64,000 nt of DNA from Vicingaceae bacterium (GCA_028245195.1 JAOKCF010000002.1:124001-188000); one strand, 5' to 3'; counted from the first letter of the stretch, positions 1 to 9,031 are shown. Notes: generated from the letters alone by a model not told the origin. Numbers and translations: made by a program.

Positions 1-143
1 TTGGCGGCGGCGTTAATACCATAAAAAAGGCTGAAGATGCATTTGCAGCTGGAGCAGATGTAATTGTAGTGGGCAATAGAATCGAAAAGGACGCAGACTT
101 TTTGATTGAACTAGGTATCTTAAAGAAAAAACTTAATAGCTAA
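1..143 (+). CDS. Geranylgeranylglyceryl phosphate synthase (PcrB/GGGPS family), C-terminal end only
   Basis: The reading frame enters from the left edge (first full codon at base 3) and ends at TAA 141-143. The 46 visible residues begin GGGVNT and contain AGADVIVVGNRIE. This is the last phosphate-binding beta/alpha unit of the TIM barrel in the PcrB/GGGPS family. The family joins a polyprenyl diphosphate to glycerol-1-phosphate; bacterial members are known in Bacteroidota, though their product there is poorly understood. pnuC starts 3 bases after the stop, so the two are probably cotranscribed. Only the tail is visible, so chain-length specificity cannot be judged. Confidence 0.8.
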   Translation, partial: GGGVNTIKKAEDAFAAGADVIVVGNRIEKDADFLIELGILKKKLNS

Positions 144-146
144 TAA

Positions 147-743
147 ATGCTAGACGATTGGCAAAAATTGCTAACAGAACTTGAGGTATTTAATACTTTG
201 GAAGTTATTGCAGTTGCTACCGCTTTAATCTACATATATTTAGCTTCAAAAGGTAACCGATGGTGTTTCTTATTCGGATTAATTAGCTCATCTATTTACG
301 TGTACATTACCTTAAAGCTTAACTTCTATTTTGATTTTGGCATTAATGCTTACTATGTAATCATGTCATTCTGCGGCTGGTTTACTTGGACTAGTCAAAC
401 CAAATATTCAGCTCTAGCAGTTGAACGAATATCTTCGAAAAAATTGGTGCTAACGATTGTTGGGGGCGCTATTACATTTTTAACAGCTGCAGTTTTTGCA
501 GATTTTCACAGTTCAGCAGTGTTAGTGTACTTCGATGCCTTCACCACAGTATTTGCTGTTATTGCTACCTATATGGTCGTTAAACGTCAAATCGAAAACT
601 GGTTAATCTGGATTGTAGTTGACGCCGTAGCTGCAGGAATGTATCTGTATAAAGAACTTTATTTTACAGCATTCTTGTTTATTATATACACCATCGTTGC
701 GATTTTTGGATATTCAAAATGGAAAAAACTATTAGCCAAATAA
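147..743 (+). CDS. PnuC-family vitamin/nucleoside transporter (PnuC or thiamine-type PnuT)
   Basis: A 198-residue inner-membrane protein with about seven hydrophobic segments. It shows family signatures: the W-x-x-W element (GWFTW near residue 78) and the C-terminal block with NWLIW, D, LY, K and TA spaced as in PnuC. Members move nicotinamide riboside, riboflavin or thiamine by facilitated diffusion, and a cytosolic kinase then traps the substrate. The next gene is such a kinase and overlaps its 3' end by 25 bases. A TPP riboswitch and TonB receptor follow, which in Bacteroidota favours thiamine (PnuT) over nicotinamide riboside. That substrate is inferred from context, not read from the binding site. 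Confidence 0.85.
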   Translation: MLDDWQKLLTELEVFNTLEVIAVATALIYIYLASKGNRWCFLFGLISSSIYVYITLKLNFYFDFGINAYYVIMSFCGWFTWTSQTKYSALAVERISSKKLVLTIVGGAITFLTAAVFADFHSSAVLVYFDAFTTVFAVIATYMVVKRQIENWLIWIVVDAVAAGMYLYKELYFTAFLFIIYTIVAIFGYSKWKKLLAK

Positions 744-1246
744 AAATAGCTGTTGTTGGTCCTGAATCTTCAGGAAAGACTACTTTGTGTAAGCAATTGT
801 CTGAAAAACTAAATTGCGTCTGGATTCCTGAATTTGCCAGAAAGCACCTTAACGCAACACGCCATTATATACAGGATGATTTAGATTTCATGTTGGAGCA
901 GCAGTTACGTTCTGAAAACATGAATAAACATCCCATTTTAATTTGCGATGGCGACCCTATTTCATTCAAAGTTTGGTCACAATACAAGTTTGGTTCAACT
1001 AGCGAATACATTAACCAAATGATTTTAGGTTCGGACTATGATCATTACCTACTCCTTCGACCAGATTTGCCATATGAAGAAGACCCTCTACGAGAGAATA
1101 GTTCCCTAAAAAATCGACAAGAACTGTTTGCACTTTTTAAAAACGAGTTAAATAGGTTTAACCTAAAGCACTCTGTTATAAATGGTTTAAATGAAATCAG
1201 ATTAAATGTTGCACTAAAATCACTGCAACAGCAAAAAATAATATAA
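719..1246 (+). CDS. NadR-like P-loop kinase (AAA-type ATP-binding protein)
   Basis: A 175-residue cytosolic P-loop NTPase. The Walker A loop is GPESSGKTT near residues 14-22. It is followed by IPEFAR and ICDGDP, which fit the ribosylnicotinamide kinase domain of NadR. It lacks the NadR DNA-binding and adenylyltransferase domains. The usual D-x-P-W-x-x-DG-x-R lid motif is changed to LPYEEDPLRE. It starts at ATG 719 inside the end of the pnuC-like gene, so translation is probably coupled, and the pair should act as importer plus trapping kinase. The substrate could be nicotinamide riboside; the downstream TPP riboswitch makes thiamine or a precursor a serious alternative. Confidence 0.75.
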   Translation: MEKTISQIKIAVVGPESSGKTTLCKQLSEKLNCVWIPEFARKHLNATRHYIQDDLDFMLEQQLRSENMNKHPILICDGDPISFKVWSQYKFGSTSEYINQMILGSDYDHYLLLRPDLPYEEDPLRENSSLKNRQELFALFKNELNRFNLKHSVINGLNEIRLNVALKSLQQQKII

Positions 1247-1251
1247 CTTTG
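1244..1251 (+). promoter_or_regulatory. -7 promoter element for the TPP-riboswitch transcript
   Basis: TAACTTTG matches the Bacteroidota -7 consensus TAnnTTTG exactly and overlaps the kinase stop codon. It sits just ahead of the riboswitch, so the aptamer would lie at the 5' end of the transcript. I see no good TTTG at -33. Confidence 0.5.
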
Positions 1252-1261
1252 TAATTAATTA

Positions 1262-1336
1262 CACACAGGGGTGCCGAAAGGCTGAGATTATACCCGTTGA
1301 ACCTGATTTCGATAATGCGAGCGAAGGGAGTAAGTG
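1262..1336 (+). ncRNA. TPP (THI-box) riboswitch
   Basis: The conserved THI-box blocks occur in order: GGGGTGCC, GGCTGAGA, TACCC, GAACCTGAT, ATAATGC and GAAGGGA. Together they form the pyrimidine- and pyrophosphate-sensing arms of the aptamer. It lies in the leader of the TonB receptor gene, whose expression should therefore fall when thiamine pyrophosphate is abundant. No clear terminator hairpin with a T-run lies between the aptamer and the start codon, so control of translation initiation is the more likely mechanism. Confidence 0.95.
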
Positions 1337-1391
1337 AATTTATCATTTCCACAACGGATTTTCAGTTTTTGTGCATTTCATAATAAATAAT

Positions 1392-3893
1392 ATGAAAATG
1401 AAAAAGCTGTTTACAATTCTCTTTTTAACCATTCCTTTTTTCGTTCAAGCGCAAAGTGAACTGAATGGAAAAGTAGTTGATAAGATCACAAACAACGTAT
1501 TAATTGGAGCAAATATCTACATAGAAGGTGGATTTGACGCAACGTTTACAAATAAGGACGGCGAGTTTAGTTTGAGGAGACTTAGAGACAAAAAAGTGTC
1601 TTTAATCGTCTCTTACATCGGCTACAAAAAGGATACCATTGCAGTTGATATCTCTAACAAAGAGTCATTCACCTTTTATTTGGAGCCATTTAGCTACCAG
1701 TCGGACGAAGTTTTGGTAAGCAGCACAAGAGTCGCAGGCAATGCCCCTGCAACTAAAACCAATGTATCAAAAGAGGCTATTGCAAAAAACAATTTAGGTC
1801 AAGATCTGCCCTATTTGCTGCAGCAAACTCCATCAGTTGTTACCTCTTCGGACGGTGGCACAGGATTAGGTTATACTGCAATTAGAATAAGAGGCAGCGA
1901 TGCTAGCAGAACTAATGTTACCATAAACGGAGTACCTCTAAATGACCCAGAATCCCATGGTGTTTTTTGGGTGAATATGCCTGATTTTGCTTCTTCTTTA
2001 AACTCCGTTCAAATACAAAGAGGAGTTGGTACTTCAACCAATGGTGCCGGGGCTTTTGGAGCGACTATTAACTTGGAAACAAAACTACTCACCACCGAAG
2101 CATATGGAGAAATTTCTAATTCTGTTGGTTTTTTAGAGACTAATGAAGAATTCGGAAAGTTAGAGTACAATAATCGAAAACATACAGTTCAATTTGGAAG
2201 TGGTTTATTTAACAATAAATTTTCTTTCGAAGGGAGGCTTTCTAACATTCAATCCGAGGGCTATATTGATAGAGCAACCGCCGATTTACAATCTTACTTT
2301 TTATCGGGCACCTACTATGGCAAGAAAACAATTCTCAAAGCCATTACTTTCGGCGGAAAAGAAGTCACTTACCAATCTTGGAATGGAACGCTAGAATCTA
2401 GAGTAAATAACAACAGAGAAGGAATGTTGACAAGCGCAGCTAACAATGGCCTTAGTGCGTCGCAAACCGAGAATTTGTTGAATTCCGGAAGAACCTACAA
2501 CCTTTATGAATATGAAAATCAAGTAGACAACTACAACCAAGACCACTATCAGTTGCACGTTGCACATGAATTTAACGACAAGCTCACAGCTAAAGCTGCT
2601 TTGCACTATACCAAAGGCTATGGCTATTTTGAAGAATTTAAAGAAGGGGAAGACTTATCCGACTATGGGTTACAAGAGGTAACTGTTGGAAATGGAACAG
2701 TGGAGTCTACCGATTTAATTCGGAGAAGGTGGTTGGACAATGATTTCTATGGAATGACCTATTCGCTAAATTATGATGCAACCAAGAAGCTGAATATTAA
2801 CTTTGGTGGGGCCATTAACAATTATGAAGGTGATCACTTTGGTGAAGTTATTTGGGCAGAGTTTGCGTCAAATAGTTCTCCGACCGAAAACTATTACGCC
2901 AGTGCATCACAGAAGCTAGATGGAAACTTTTATCTTAAAACTAATTACCTAATTAATAAAAAGGTTAGTTTGATGGCTGACCTTCAAATTAGGAGAATCA
3001 ATTATACTGCGAAGGGTAACGACAACGATTTAAGAGAAATTAAAATCAACGAGAACTACACGTTTTTCAATCCAAAAGTTGGAGCAAATTATAAAATTGA
3101 CGCGAATTGGAATACTTATGTTTTCGCCGGAATTGGGAACCGAGAACCTAACCGTTCCGATTTTATTGACCAAGCACCAAACACTCCAAAGAAAGATGCC
3201 AATAAGACCGAAAAAATGTACAATGTCGAATTAGGATCTGAGTATAAAACCAACAAGTATAGTATGTCGGCTAATCTGTACTACATGTACTATTTTGACC
3301 AGCTTGTTGCAACCGGCCAACTAAACGATGTAGGTTCGCCACTCCGTCAAAACGTAGACCGCAGCTTTAGACGTGGAATTGAGTTGCAAGCAGGGGTTAA
3401 ACTTGTTGAAAATCTTACTTGGAATGTTACTGCAACATTGAGTGAAAATAAAATTGAGAACTACAATGAACTGCTTTATGCATATGATGAAAATTTTAGT
3501 TTAGATTCAATCTACTCCTTTAAATTAGAGGATACAGACATAGCTTTTTCTCCAAATGTTATTGTCACCAGTGAATTATCTTATGAGCCGGCTAAAGGTG
3601 TAGAAATTGCATTACTATCTAGATACATTGGTAGTCAATATTTAGACAATACTCAATTTAAAGGTCGGCGATTAGATGCCTATTTTATAAATGACTTAAG
3701 ATTACAAGCAGTGGTACCTCAAAAGTTGTTCAAAGAATTGAAAATAAATGTGTTAATTAACAATATTCTCAGGGAACAGTATTCGTCAAATGGTTACACT
3801 TACTCTTACGTTTATGGAATAAAGGTGACTGAAAATTTTGTTTACCCTCAAGCTTTACGAAATTACATGATAGGAATAAACCTAAAGTTTTAG
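1392..3893 (+). CDS. TonB-dependent outer-membrane receptor, TPP-riboswitch controlled (probable thiamine/precursor uptake)
   Basis: About 833 residues. I choose ATG 1392 (MKMKKLF; ATG 1398 is equally possible) over an upstream GTG because it starts directly at a signal peptide ending FVQAQ. Domains in order: carboxypeptidase-D regulatory-like beta-sandwich (about 23-105), TonB plug (about 110-235, with IRIRGSDASRTNVTINGVP and QIQRGVGTSTNGAG), then a 22-strand-type barrel ending in the aromatic residue of INLKF. Such receptors import scarce nutrients with energy from TonB-ExbBD. The TPP riboswitch in the leader points to thiamine or a thiamine precursor. The upstream pnuC-like gene and kinase would supply the inner-membrane and trapping steps. 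Confidence 0.9.
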   Translation: MKMKKLFTILFLTIPFFVQAQSELNGKVVDKITNNVLIGANIYIEGGFDATFTNKDGEFSLRRLRDKKVSLIVSYIGYKKDTIAVDISNKESFTFYLEPFSYQSDEVLVSSTRVAGNAPATKTNVSKEAIAKNNLGQDLPYLLQQTPSVVTSSDGGTGLGYTAIRIRGSDASRTNVTINGVPLNDPESHGVFWVNMPDFASSLNSVQIQRGVGTSTNGAGAFGATINLETKLLTTEAYGEISNSVGFLETNEEFGKLEYNNRKHTVQFGSGLFNNKFSFEGRLSNIQSEGYIDRATADLQSYFLSGTYYGKKTILKAITFGGKEVTYQSWNGTLESRVNNNREGMLTSAANNGLSASQTENLLNSGRTYNLYEYENQVDNYNQDHYQLHVAHEFNDKLTAKAALHYTKGYGYFEEFKEGEDLSDYGLQEVTVGNGTVESTDLIRRRWLDNDFYGMTYSLNYDATKKLNINFGGAINNYEGDHFGEVIWAEFASNSSPTENYYASASQKLDGNFYLKTNYLINKKVSLMADLQIRRINYTAKGNDNDLREIKINENYTFFNPKVGANYKIDANWNTYVFAGIGNREPNRSDFIDQAPNTPKKDANKTEKMYNVELGSEYKTNKYSMSANLYYMYYFDQLVATGQLNDVGSPLRQNVDRSFRRGIELQAGVKLVENLTWNVTATLSENKIENYNELLYAYDENFSLDSIYSFKLEDTDIAFSPNVIVTSELSYEPAKGVEIALLSRYIGSQYLDNTQFKGRRLDAYFINDLRLQAVVPQKLFKELKINVLINNILREQYSSNGYTYSYVYGIKVTENFVYPQALRNYMIGINLKF

Positions 3894-3911
3894 AAGACCA
3901 GAAGAGCTGCT

Positions 3912-3919
3912 TATATTTG
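3912..3919 (+). promoter_or_regulatory. -7 promoter element upstream of the aminopeptidase P gene
   Basis: TATATTTG fits TAnnTTTG exactly and lies 22 bases before the ATG at 3942. No convincing -33 element was found. It probably drives the aminopeptidase gene and the hydrolase behind it. Confidence 0.5.
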
Positions 3920-3941
3920 AATATAAATAAAAATTTAAAGC

Positions 3942-5231
3942 ATGAAGTACCTTCCAATTGATTCTCACTTATTTGTTAAAAATAGAAAAAAGTTGACTGA
4001 GCTAATGATGCCTGGCTCATTGGCAATCTTTAATGCAAATGACATCTCCCCTACAAATGCCGACGGCACAATGTCATTTAGGCAAAATAATGATTTATTT
4101 TACTTGAGTGGAGTTGACCAAGAAGAGTCTATTCTGATGCTTTTCCCAGATGCACCGAATGAAAAACACCGAGAAGTGTTGTTTCTAAAACATACAAATG
4201 AAGAAATAGCAATTTGGGAAGGAGAAAAACTTACAAAAGAAACTGCATTCAAAACATCAGGAATTAAAACTGTTTATTGGCTGAAAGATTTTCAAAAAAC
4301 CCTTAGGACATTGATGTATGAAGCCGAAACAATTTACTTAAACGATAACGAACATCTTCGAGCTGATACAACCGTGCAAACTAGGGATGATCGTTTTAGG
4401 AAATGGTGCAAAGAGGAATATCCGTTGCACAACTACGAGCGAATAGCTCCAATTTTGCATAACCTGAGAGCTGTAAAAGAACCTGAGGAAATTGAAATGA
4501 TGCAAACGGCGTGTAACATAACTGGAAAAGCGGTGAATAGAGCTTTAAAGTTCATAAAGCCAGGAGTAATGGAGTATGAAATTGAAGCAGAGTTGATGCA
4601 CGAATTCTTACGTAGCAGGTCTAGAGGTTTTGCATACACTCCAATTATAGCTTCAGGGTTTAATGCCTGTGTTTTGCACTACATTGAAAATAACCAAGAG
4701 TGTAAATCGGGGGATGTTATTTTAATGGACATAGGGGCAGAATACGGAAACTATGCATCCGACTTAACCAGAACTGTACCTGTAAGTGGAAAATTTACTG
4801 AGAGGCAGCGAGAGGTTTACGAGTCTGTATTGAATGTATTTAAAAAGGCAAAAGCTATTCTTAGGCCAGGTATAATAATTGCGGACTACCATGCAAGAGT
4901 TGGAGAATATATGACGGAAGAACTCCTAAAACTTAGTTTGATTACAAAAGAAGAAATTGAAAATCAAGATCCCGAGTGCCCTGCATATAAAAAGTTTTTC
5001 ATGCACGGAACTTCTCACTACATTGGATTAGATGTTCACGATGTGGGAAATTATTATTCTCCAGTTGAAGCGGGCAGCGTATTTACGATTGAACCCGGAA
5101 TTTACATCAGAGAAGAAAACCTAGGAATTCGGTTAGAGAATGATTTCTATATTGGAGAAAATGAAACCGTGGACTTGATGGCTCATATTCCTCTGGAGGC
5201 CGACGACATTGAAGCTGCAATGAAGTCATAA
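3942..5231 (+). CDS. Xaa-Pro aminopeptidase (M24B family)
   Basis: A 429-residue cytosolic metallopeptidase that removes N-terminal residues preceding proline. The N-terminal half (about 1-170) is the creatinase/prolidase-like domain; the C-terminal half is the pita-bread catalytic fold. The five dinuclear-metal ligands are visible: D in MDIGAEY, D in ASDLTRT, H in HGTSHYIGL, E in TIEPGIYI and E in IRLEND. Histidines of the HGTSHYIGLDVHD block complete the active site. Length is normal for PepP. An alpha/beta hydrolase gene begins two bases after the stop, so the two form an operon. Confidence 0.93.
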   Translation: MKYLPIDSHLFVKNRKKLTELMMPGSLAIFNANDISPTNADGTMSFRQNNDLFYLSGVDQEESILMLFPDAPNEKHREVLFLKHTNEEIAIWEGEKLTKETAFKTSGIKTVYWLKDFQKTLRTLMYEAETIYLNDNEHLRADTTVQTRDDRFRKWCKEEYPLHNYERIAPILHNLRAVKEPEEIEMMQTACNITGKAVNRALKFIKPGVMEYEIEAELMHEFLRSRSRGFAYTPIIASGFNACVLHYIENNQECKSGDVILMDIGAEYGNYASDLTRTVPVSGKFTERQREVYESVLNVFKKAKAILRPGIIIADYHARVGEYMTEELLKLSLITKEEIENQDPECPAYKKFFMHGTSHYIGLDVHDVGNYYSPVEAGSVFTIEPGIYIREENLGIRLENDFYIGENETVDLMAHIPLEADDIEAAMKS

Positions 5232-5233
5232 AA

Positions 5234-6019
5234 ATGCTTAGCACTTTTGTTTTTCGCAGTGCAACAATTGCGTATTCAGTTAAAGGTAAAGGGCGCGCGA
5301 TTTTATTAATACATGGACTTTTAGGCGCTAAAGAAGTTTGGAAAGAATTGGAATGTCGACTAGCTAAAAACTTTAAGGTGGTTAGCATTGATTTACCTGG
5401 TCATGGACAATCTGAATGCATTGGATATGTTCATGGTATGGAGCTACTTGCCGAATGTTGTAAAAGCTTGCTAACTCATTTGTCAATACGAAAAGCAATT
5501 GTTGTTGGTCATTCTTTAGGTGGATACGTTTCGTTGGCTTTTGGCGAAAAATTTCCAGATTCAGTTTTAGGCCTAATGTTAGTAAATTCAACTGCAAAAG
5601 GTGATTCTGAAGGTAGAAAAAAATCTCGAAACCAATTAATTAGAATGGTCAAAAAAGATCGTTTAAAATTATTAGCTTCTTTGGTTCCGAGCTTTTTCAA
5701 TATAAAAAGTCGCACAACTACATGGCAGATTAAGAGCTACTTAAAAATGGCATTAAATTGCAGCGAACAATCAATAATTGCTGCTGCAGAAGGAATGAAA
5801 AATAGAAAAGAAAGGGAGATTGTCTTAAAATTTGCTCCGTATCCGTACCATTATATCATAGGTGTTCATGACTCCATACTTGATTGCAACCAATTAATAA
5901 AAGAATCTAAAATAGGCATGCATGGCTCTTATTCTTTGTTAGAGGATGTCAGCCACATGAGTCTTGTCGAGGGAAAGGAAGAAGTATTTAGAGCTATAAA
6001 ATCCTTTTCAAAGCGTTAA
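5234..6019 (+). CDS. Alpha/beta-hydrolase fold protein
   Basis: A 261-residue alpha/beta hydrolase without a signal peptide. Visible landmarks are the oxyanion-side HGLLGAKEVW (about residue 27), DLPGHGQSE, the nucleophile elbow GHSLGG (Ser near 93), an acid in GVHDS and the catalytic His in VSHMSLVE. The catalytic set is therefore complete. The family covers esterases, lipases, haloperoxidases and MenH-like lyases, and nothing here fixes the substrate. It follows the aminopeptidase gene by two bases, so it is likely cotranscribed. Confidence 0.85.
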   Translation: MLSTFVFRSATIAYSVKGKGRAILLIHGLLGAKEVWKELECRLAKNFKVVSIDLPGHGQSECIGYVHGMELLAECCKSLLTHLSIRKAIVVGHSLGGYVSLAFGEKFPDSVLGLMLVNSTAKGDSEGRKKSRNQLIRMVKKDRLKLLASLVPSFFNIKSRTTTWQIKSYLKMALNCSEQSIIAAAEGMKNRKEREIVLKFAPYPYHYIIGVHDSILDCNQLIKESKIGMHGSYSLLEDVSHMSLVEGKEEVFRAIKSFSKR

Positions 6020-6074
6020 GTCATGCTATAAATTTTGAAATTTTATTTTTTAAACTAAAAAAGAGGATAAACGT

Positions 6075-6082
6075 TAAATTTG
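6075..6082 (+). promoter_or_regulatory. -7 promoter element directly upstream of ispG
   Basis: TAAATTTG matches TAnnTTTG and ends only 10 bases before the ispG ATG. The transcript leader would be a few bases at most. No good -33 box was seen at the usual spacing. Confidence 0.5.
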
Positions 6083-6092
6083 TAAAAAACCC

Positions 6093-8018
6093 ATGACTGA
6101 TTTCTGCGAATCCATTCATTCATTTAAACGAAACCCGACGAGAGAAGTAACCATTGGGAATAAGGCAATTGGGGGCAATCATCCTATATTGATACAGTCG
6201 ATGACAACCACTGACACCATGGATACAGAGGACACAGTGGATCAATCAATAAGAATGATTAAAGCGGGCTGTGAGCTGGTTCGGATCACGGCACCAAGTA
6301 AAAAAGAAGCAGAAAACCTTCAGGCTATTAAAGATGCACTTCGAGCCAAAGGCTACACCACGCCTTTAGTTGCAGACATTCACTTTACTCCAAATGCAGC
6401 TGAAATTGCAGCAAAAATTGTTGAAAAAGTAAGGGTAAATCCAGGGAATTATGCTGATAAAAAGAAATTTGAAGAGATTGATTACACGGATGATAGCTAC
6501 CAAGAAGAGCTTAAACGGATTGAGAAAAAGTTTACGCCATTAGTAATACTTTGTAAAGAAAACGATGTTGCCATGCGAATTGGCACCAATCACGGATCTC
6601 TTTCAGATCGAATCCTAAGCAGATACGGAGATACCCCTTTAGGAATGGTAGAATCTGCAATGGAGTTTCTGAGAATTTGCATTAAAAATGACTTTCACAA
6701 CATTGTACTCTCAATGAAAGCAAGTAATACCTTGGTAATGGTCCAAGCGTATCGATTGTTAGTAAAAACAATGAAAGAAAACAACATGGACTACCCTCTG
6801 CATCTTGGCGTAACAGAGGCTGGCGATGGAGAAGACGGTAGAATAAAGTCCGCTGTTGGTATTGGAACGCTATTACAAGACGGATTAGGCGACACGATTC
6901 GTGTTTCTCTAACGGAGGAACCTGAATTTGAGATTCCGGTAGCTGAAAAATTAGTGGAGGCGTTTAAGGAACTAAAGAATCATGAAGCAATTCCTGAGAT
7001 GCGTAATTCTCCAATTGACTTCTATAATTATAACAAGCGAAAAACATCGGAAGTCGTTAACGTTGGAGCAAATCATGTTCCTGTTGTGGTTGGAGATTTA
7101 AGCCAATTAGAAGAGTTAAAACCAAGTCATTTTTTTGCTTTCGGTTACAATTATTCAACGCCATTAGATAAGTGGAATATTTCTGACCAAGCTCTTGATT
7201 ACTTATTCATAGGAAACAATACTGCTAATTTTGAAATACCTGGAACGCTTGGGCTTATTCAAAATGCAGATAGTTGGAACGGTAAAGAAAGACACTATCC
7301 TTTAATTGATTCAACCCAATTGGATACAATACCGAAAATTAAATCTAAGCTAATCTTCATGAAGATTGATGCCTCTGAGATTATTGGTAACAGCGACTTG
7401 TTAAACCAAATATCTGAAGCAAAAAAAATTGCATTGGTGCTAACTAGCAGTAATAAAAATGCAATGATAGAATTAAGAAGAGCTGTGATGGAACTGATGG
7501 AAGCTAATGTTGATTCTCCAGTTCTCTTTCAAAGAGAGTATTTAAACATGGATGCAGAGAGCTTTCAACTGAAAAGCTCTGCGGAAATTGGTGCCTTATT
7601 TATCGATGGTATTGGTGATGGTATATGGATAAAGGCAACAAATTGCGGCGGGAACAAATTAATTACTTCTACTGCTTTCGGCATTTTACAAGCTACAAGA
7701 ACTAGAATTTCTAAAACTGAATACATCTCTTGCCCTTCTTGCGGTAGAACTTTATTTGATTTGCAAGAAACCACCGCTAAGATTCGAGCCGTAACTTCTC
7801 ACCTAAAAGGAATTAAAATAGGAATAATGGGATGTATTGTAAATGGTCCGGGAGAAATGGCAGATGCAGACTACGGATATGTTGGCACGGGGCCAGGAAA
7901 GATTACGTTGTACAAAGAGAAAGAAGTTGTTCAAAAAAACGTGCCCGAAGCACAAGCAGTTGAAGCGTTGATTGATTTAATAAAAGAACACGGAGACTGG
8001 ATAGTAGTAAAGACATAA
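6093..8018 (+). CDS. ispG: 4-hydroxy-3-methylbut-2-enyl diphosphate synthase, long form (IspG/GcpE)
   Basis: Penultimate step of the MEP pathway: reduces methylerythritol cyclodiphosphate to HMBPP using a [4Fe-4S] cluster. At 641 residues it is the three-domain form typical of Bacteroidota, Chlamydia and plants. The N-terminal TIM barrel (about 1-290; HPILIQSMTTTDTMDTED) is followed by an inserted second barrel-like domain (about 300-500) absent from the roughly 370-residue E. coli enzyme. The C-terminal ferredoxin-reductase-like domain carries the cluster cysteines in SCPSCGR and GCIVNGPGE. A strong terminator follows. It appears monocistronic. Confidence 0.97.
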   Translation: MTDFCESIHSFKRNPTREVTIGNKAIGGNHPILIQSMTTTDTMDTEDTVDQSIRMIKAGCELVRITAPSKKEAENLQAIKDALRAKGYTTPLVADIHFTPNAAEIAAKIVEKVRVNPGNYADKKKFEEIDYTDDSYQEELKRIEKKFTPLVILCKENDVAMRIGTNHGSLSDRILSRYGDTPLGMVESAMEFLRICIKNDFHNIVLSMKASNTLVMVQAYRLLVKTMKENNMDYPLHLGVTEAGDGEDGRIKSAVGIGTLLQDGLGDTIRVSLTEEPEFEIPVAEKLVEAFKELKNHEAIPEMRNSPIDFYNYNKRKTSEVVNVGANHVPVVVGDLSQLEELKPSHFFAFGYNYSTPLDKWNISDQALDYLFIGNNTANFEIPGTLGLIQNADSWNGKERHYPLIDSTQLDTIPKIKSKLIFMKIDASEIIGNSDLLNQISEAKKIALVLTSSNKNAMIELRRAVMELMEANVDSPVLFQREYLNMDAESFQLKSSAEIGALFIDGIGDGIWIKATNCGGNKLITSTAFGILQATRTRISKTEYISCPSCGRTLFDLQETTAKIRAVTSHLKGIKIGIMGCIVNGPGEMADADYGYVGTGPGKITLYKEKEVVQKNVPEAQAVEALIDLIKEHGDWIVVKT

Positions 8019-8022
8019 AAAA

Positions 8023-8050
8023 ATGCCATGCGTTCGCATGGCATTTTTTT
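8023..8050. terminator. Bidirectional rho-independent terminator between ispG and the converging binding-protein gene
   Basis: ATGCCATGC and GCATGGCAT form a perfect 9-bp stem around a GTTC loop. A-rich sequence lies on the left and a T-run on the right, so it can terminate transcription from both sides. It lies between the ispG stop and the 3' end of the leftward gene at 8066. Confidence 0.9.
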
Positions 8051-8065
8051 ATGCTATTCTATAAG

Positions 8066-8917
8066 TTAATCCAACTCAACCTTTTTTATAATTTCAAAGC
8101 TCAAGTGTTTTTCCAAAATATTATGATATTCTTTGGTATCTGTGAATCCAAAACCACTCTCGAAGAACTCATTGATCGCATCGTCCCAGTCAGTGGAATT
8201 CGGCATCACAAATCCAAATACTTCATCCGTTTTATTTGCAATAGCATGCATTTTAACGTAATGCTCTGTATTTGATTTTAAATACTTCCAAAATGAAATC
8301 ACATCTACGTATCCATAATATTTAGCACTTCCCTTTATTTTCATTGGAATTTGAATAGCATCACTAACGTAAACGTACTCGTGGTAAGTACTATCGTTTT
8401 TGTATAATTCGTCTAAATGAGTTTGATGAATGCTCCCTTTAATCGTCATCGGTGCTAAGCTTAAAACATCATTTTTTAAATCCTCCTCATTCCTAGCGGT
8501 AGGAACCGATCCATCGGTTATAAGTACAGAAACATTTTTCAAATAAGGAGCTGAAAATTTCAATTCCTTCGCACGAGCATCAGTTATAGTAACAGAGCCT
8601 AATCCAATTGTATTGCCTTGAGCAGCTCTCATTTCACTATAAAAGGTGTTAAACTCGTTAAATGCCATAAACTTTAATGTTAACTCAATTCCTTTTTCTT
8701 CTCTTAACCAGTTCACAAAAGATTTCATGATATCCACTTCGATTCCTTCTAAAACGCCTTTGTCATTTTTGTATGCATATGGTTCATTTTCGAAATAATA
8801 AACATTCATTTCAGATTTTTTATTTGCAGTTGCTTCTTCAAAGCTTTGAGCAGAAAGCGCAGCTCCAAAAAGTATTGAAACAATACTTAGTGTAAATTTT
8901 AGTTTGATATAATTCAT
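8066..8917 (-). CDS. Orphan family-3-type extracellular solute-binding protein
   Basis: A 283-residue exported protein (signal peptide ending ALSAQ) with the type II periplasmic-binding fold of amino-acid binding proteins. Typical features are PYAYKNDKGVLEGIEVDIMK near the N-terminus and SVTITDARAKELKFSAPY, which keeps the arginine that usually grips the ligand's carboxylate. The C-terminal part is less typical. No ABC permease or ATPase is nearby, so it is not an obvious transport component. It may deliver ligand to a distant system or act as a sensor or lytic-enzyme module. It is divergent from the lipoprotein gene at 9032. Confidence 0.8.
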   Translation of the reverse strand: MNYIKLKFTLSIVSILFGAALSAQSFEEATANKKSEMNVYYFENEPYAYKNDKGVLEGIEVDIMKSFVNWLREEKGIELTLKFMAFNEFNTFYSEMRAAQGNTIGLGSVTITDARAKELKFSAPYLKNVSVLITDGSVPTARNEEDLKNDVLSLAPMTIKGSIHQTHLDELYKNDSTYHEYVYVSDAIQIPMKIKGSAKYYGYVDVISFWKYLKSNTEHYVKMHAIANKTDEVFGFVMPNSTDWDDAINEFFESGFGFTDTKEYHNILEKHLSFEIIKKVELD

Positions 8918-8934
8918 GATTTTTATTTTTTTTG

Positions 8935-8942
8935 CAAAAGTA
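8935..8942 (-). promoter_or_regulatory. -7 promoter element for the solute-binding protein gene
   Basis: Read leftward this is TACTTTTG, an exact TAnnTTTG match, 17 bases before the ATG. The rest of the 114-base divergent gap holds a weaker rightward candidate (CAAATTTG at 9018-9025, one mismatch) 6 bases before the lipoprotein ATG. Confidence 0.5.
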
Positions 8943-9031
8943 ACCCTTTAATTCTCATCTAAATCACTTAAATGTTAAGGCAACAAAAAGTTAATCATAA
9001 ATCCATTAACTTTAATGCAAATTTGTAACCG

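Noticed and set aside
1371-1391. GTG 1371 as the start of the TonB receptor.
   Set aside because: It would put seven extra residues before a standard signal peptide; ATG 1392 or 1398 starts the signal peptide directly.
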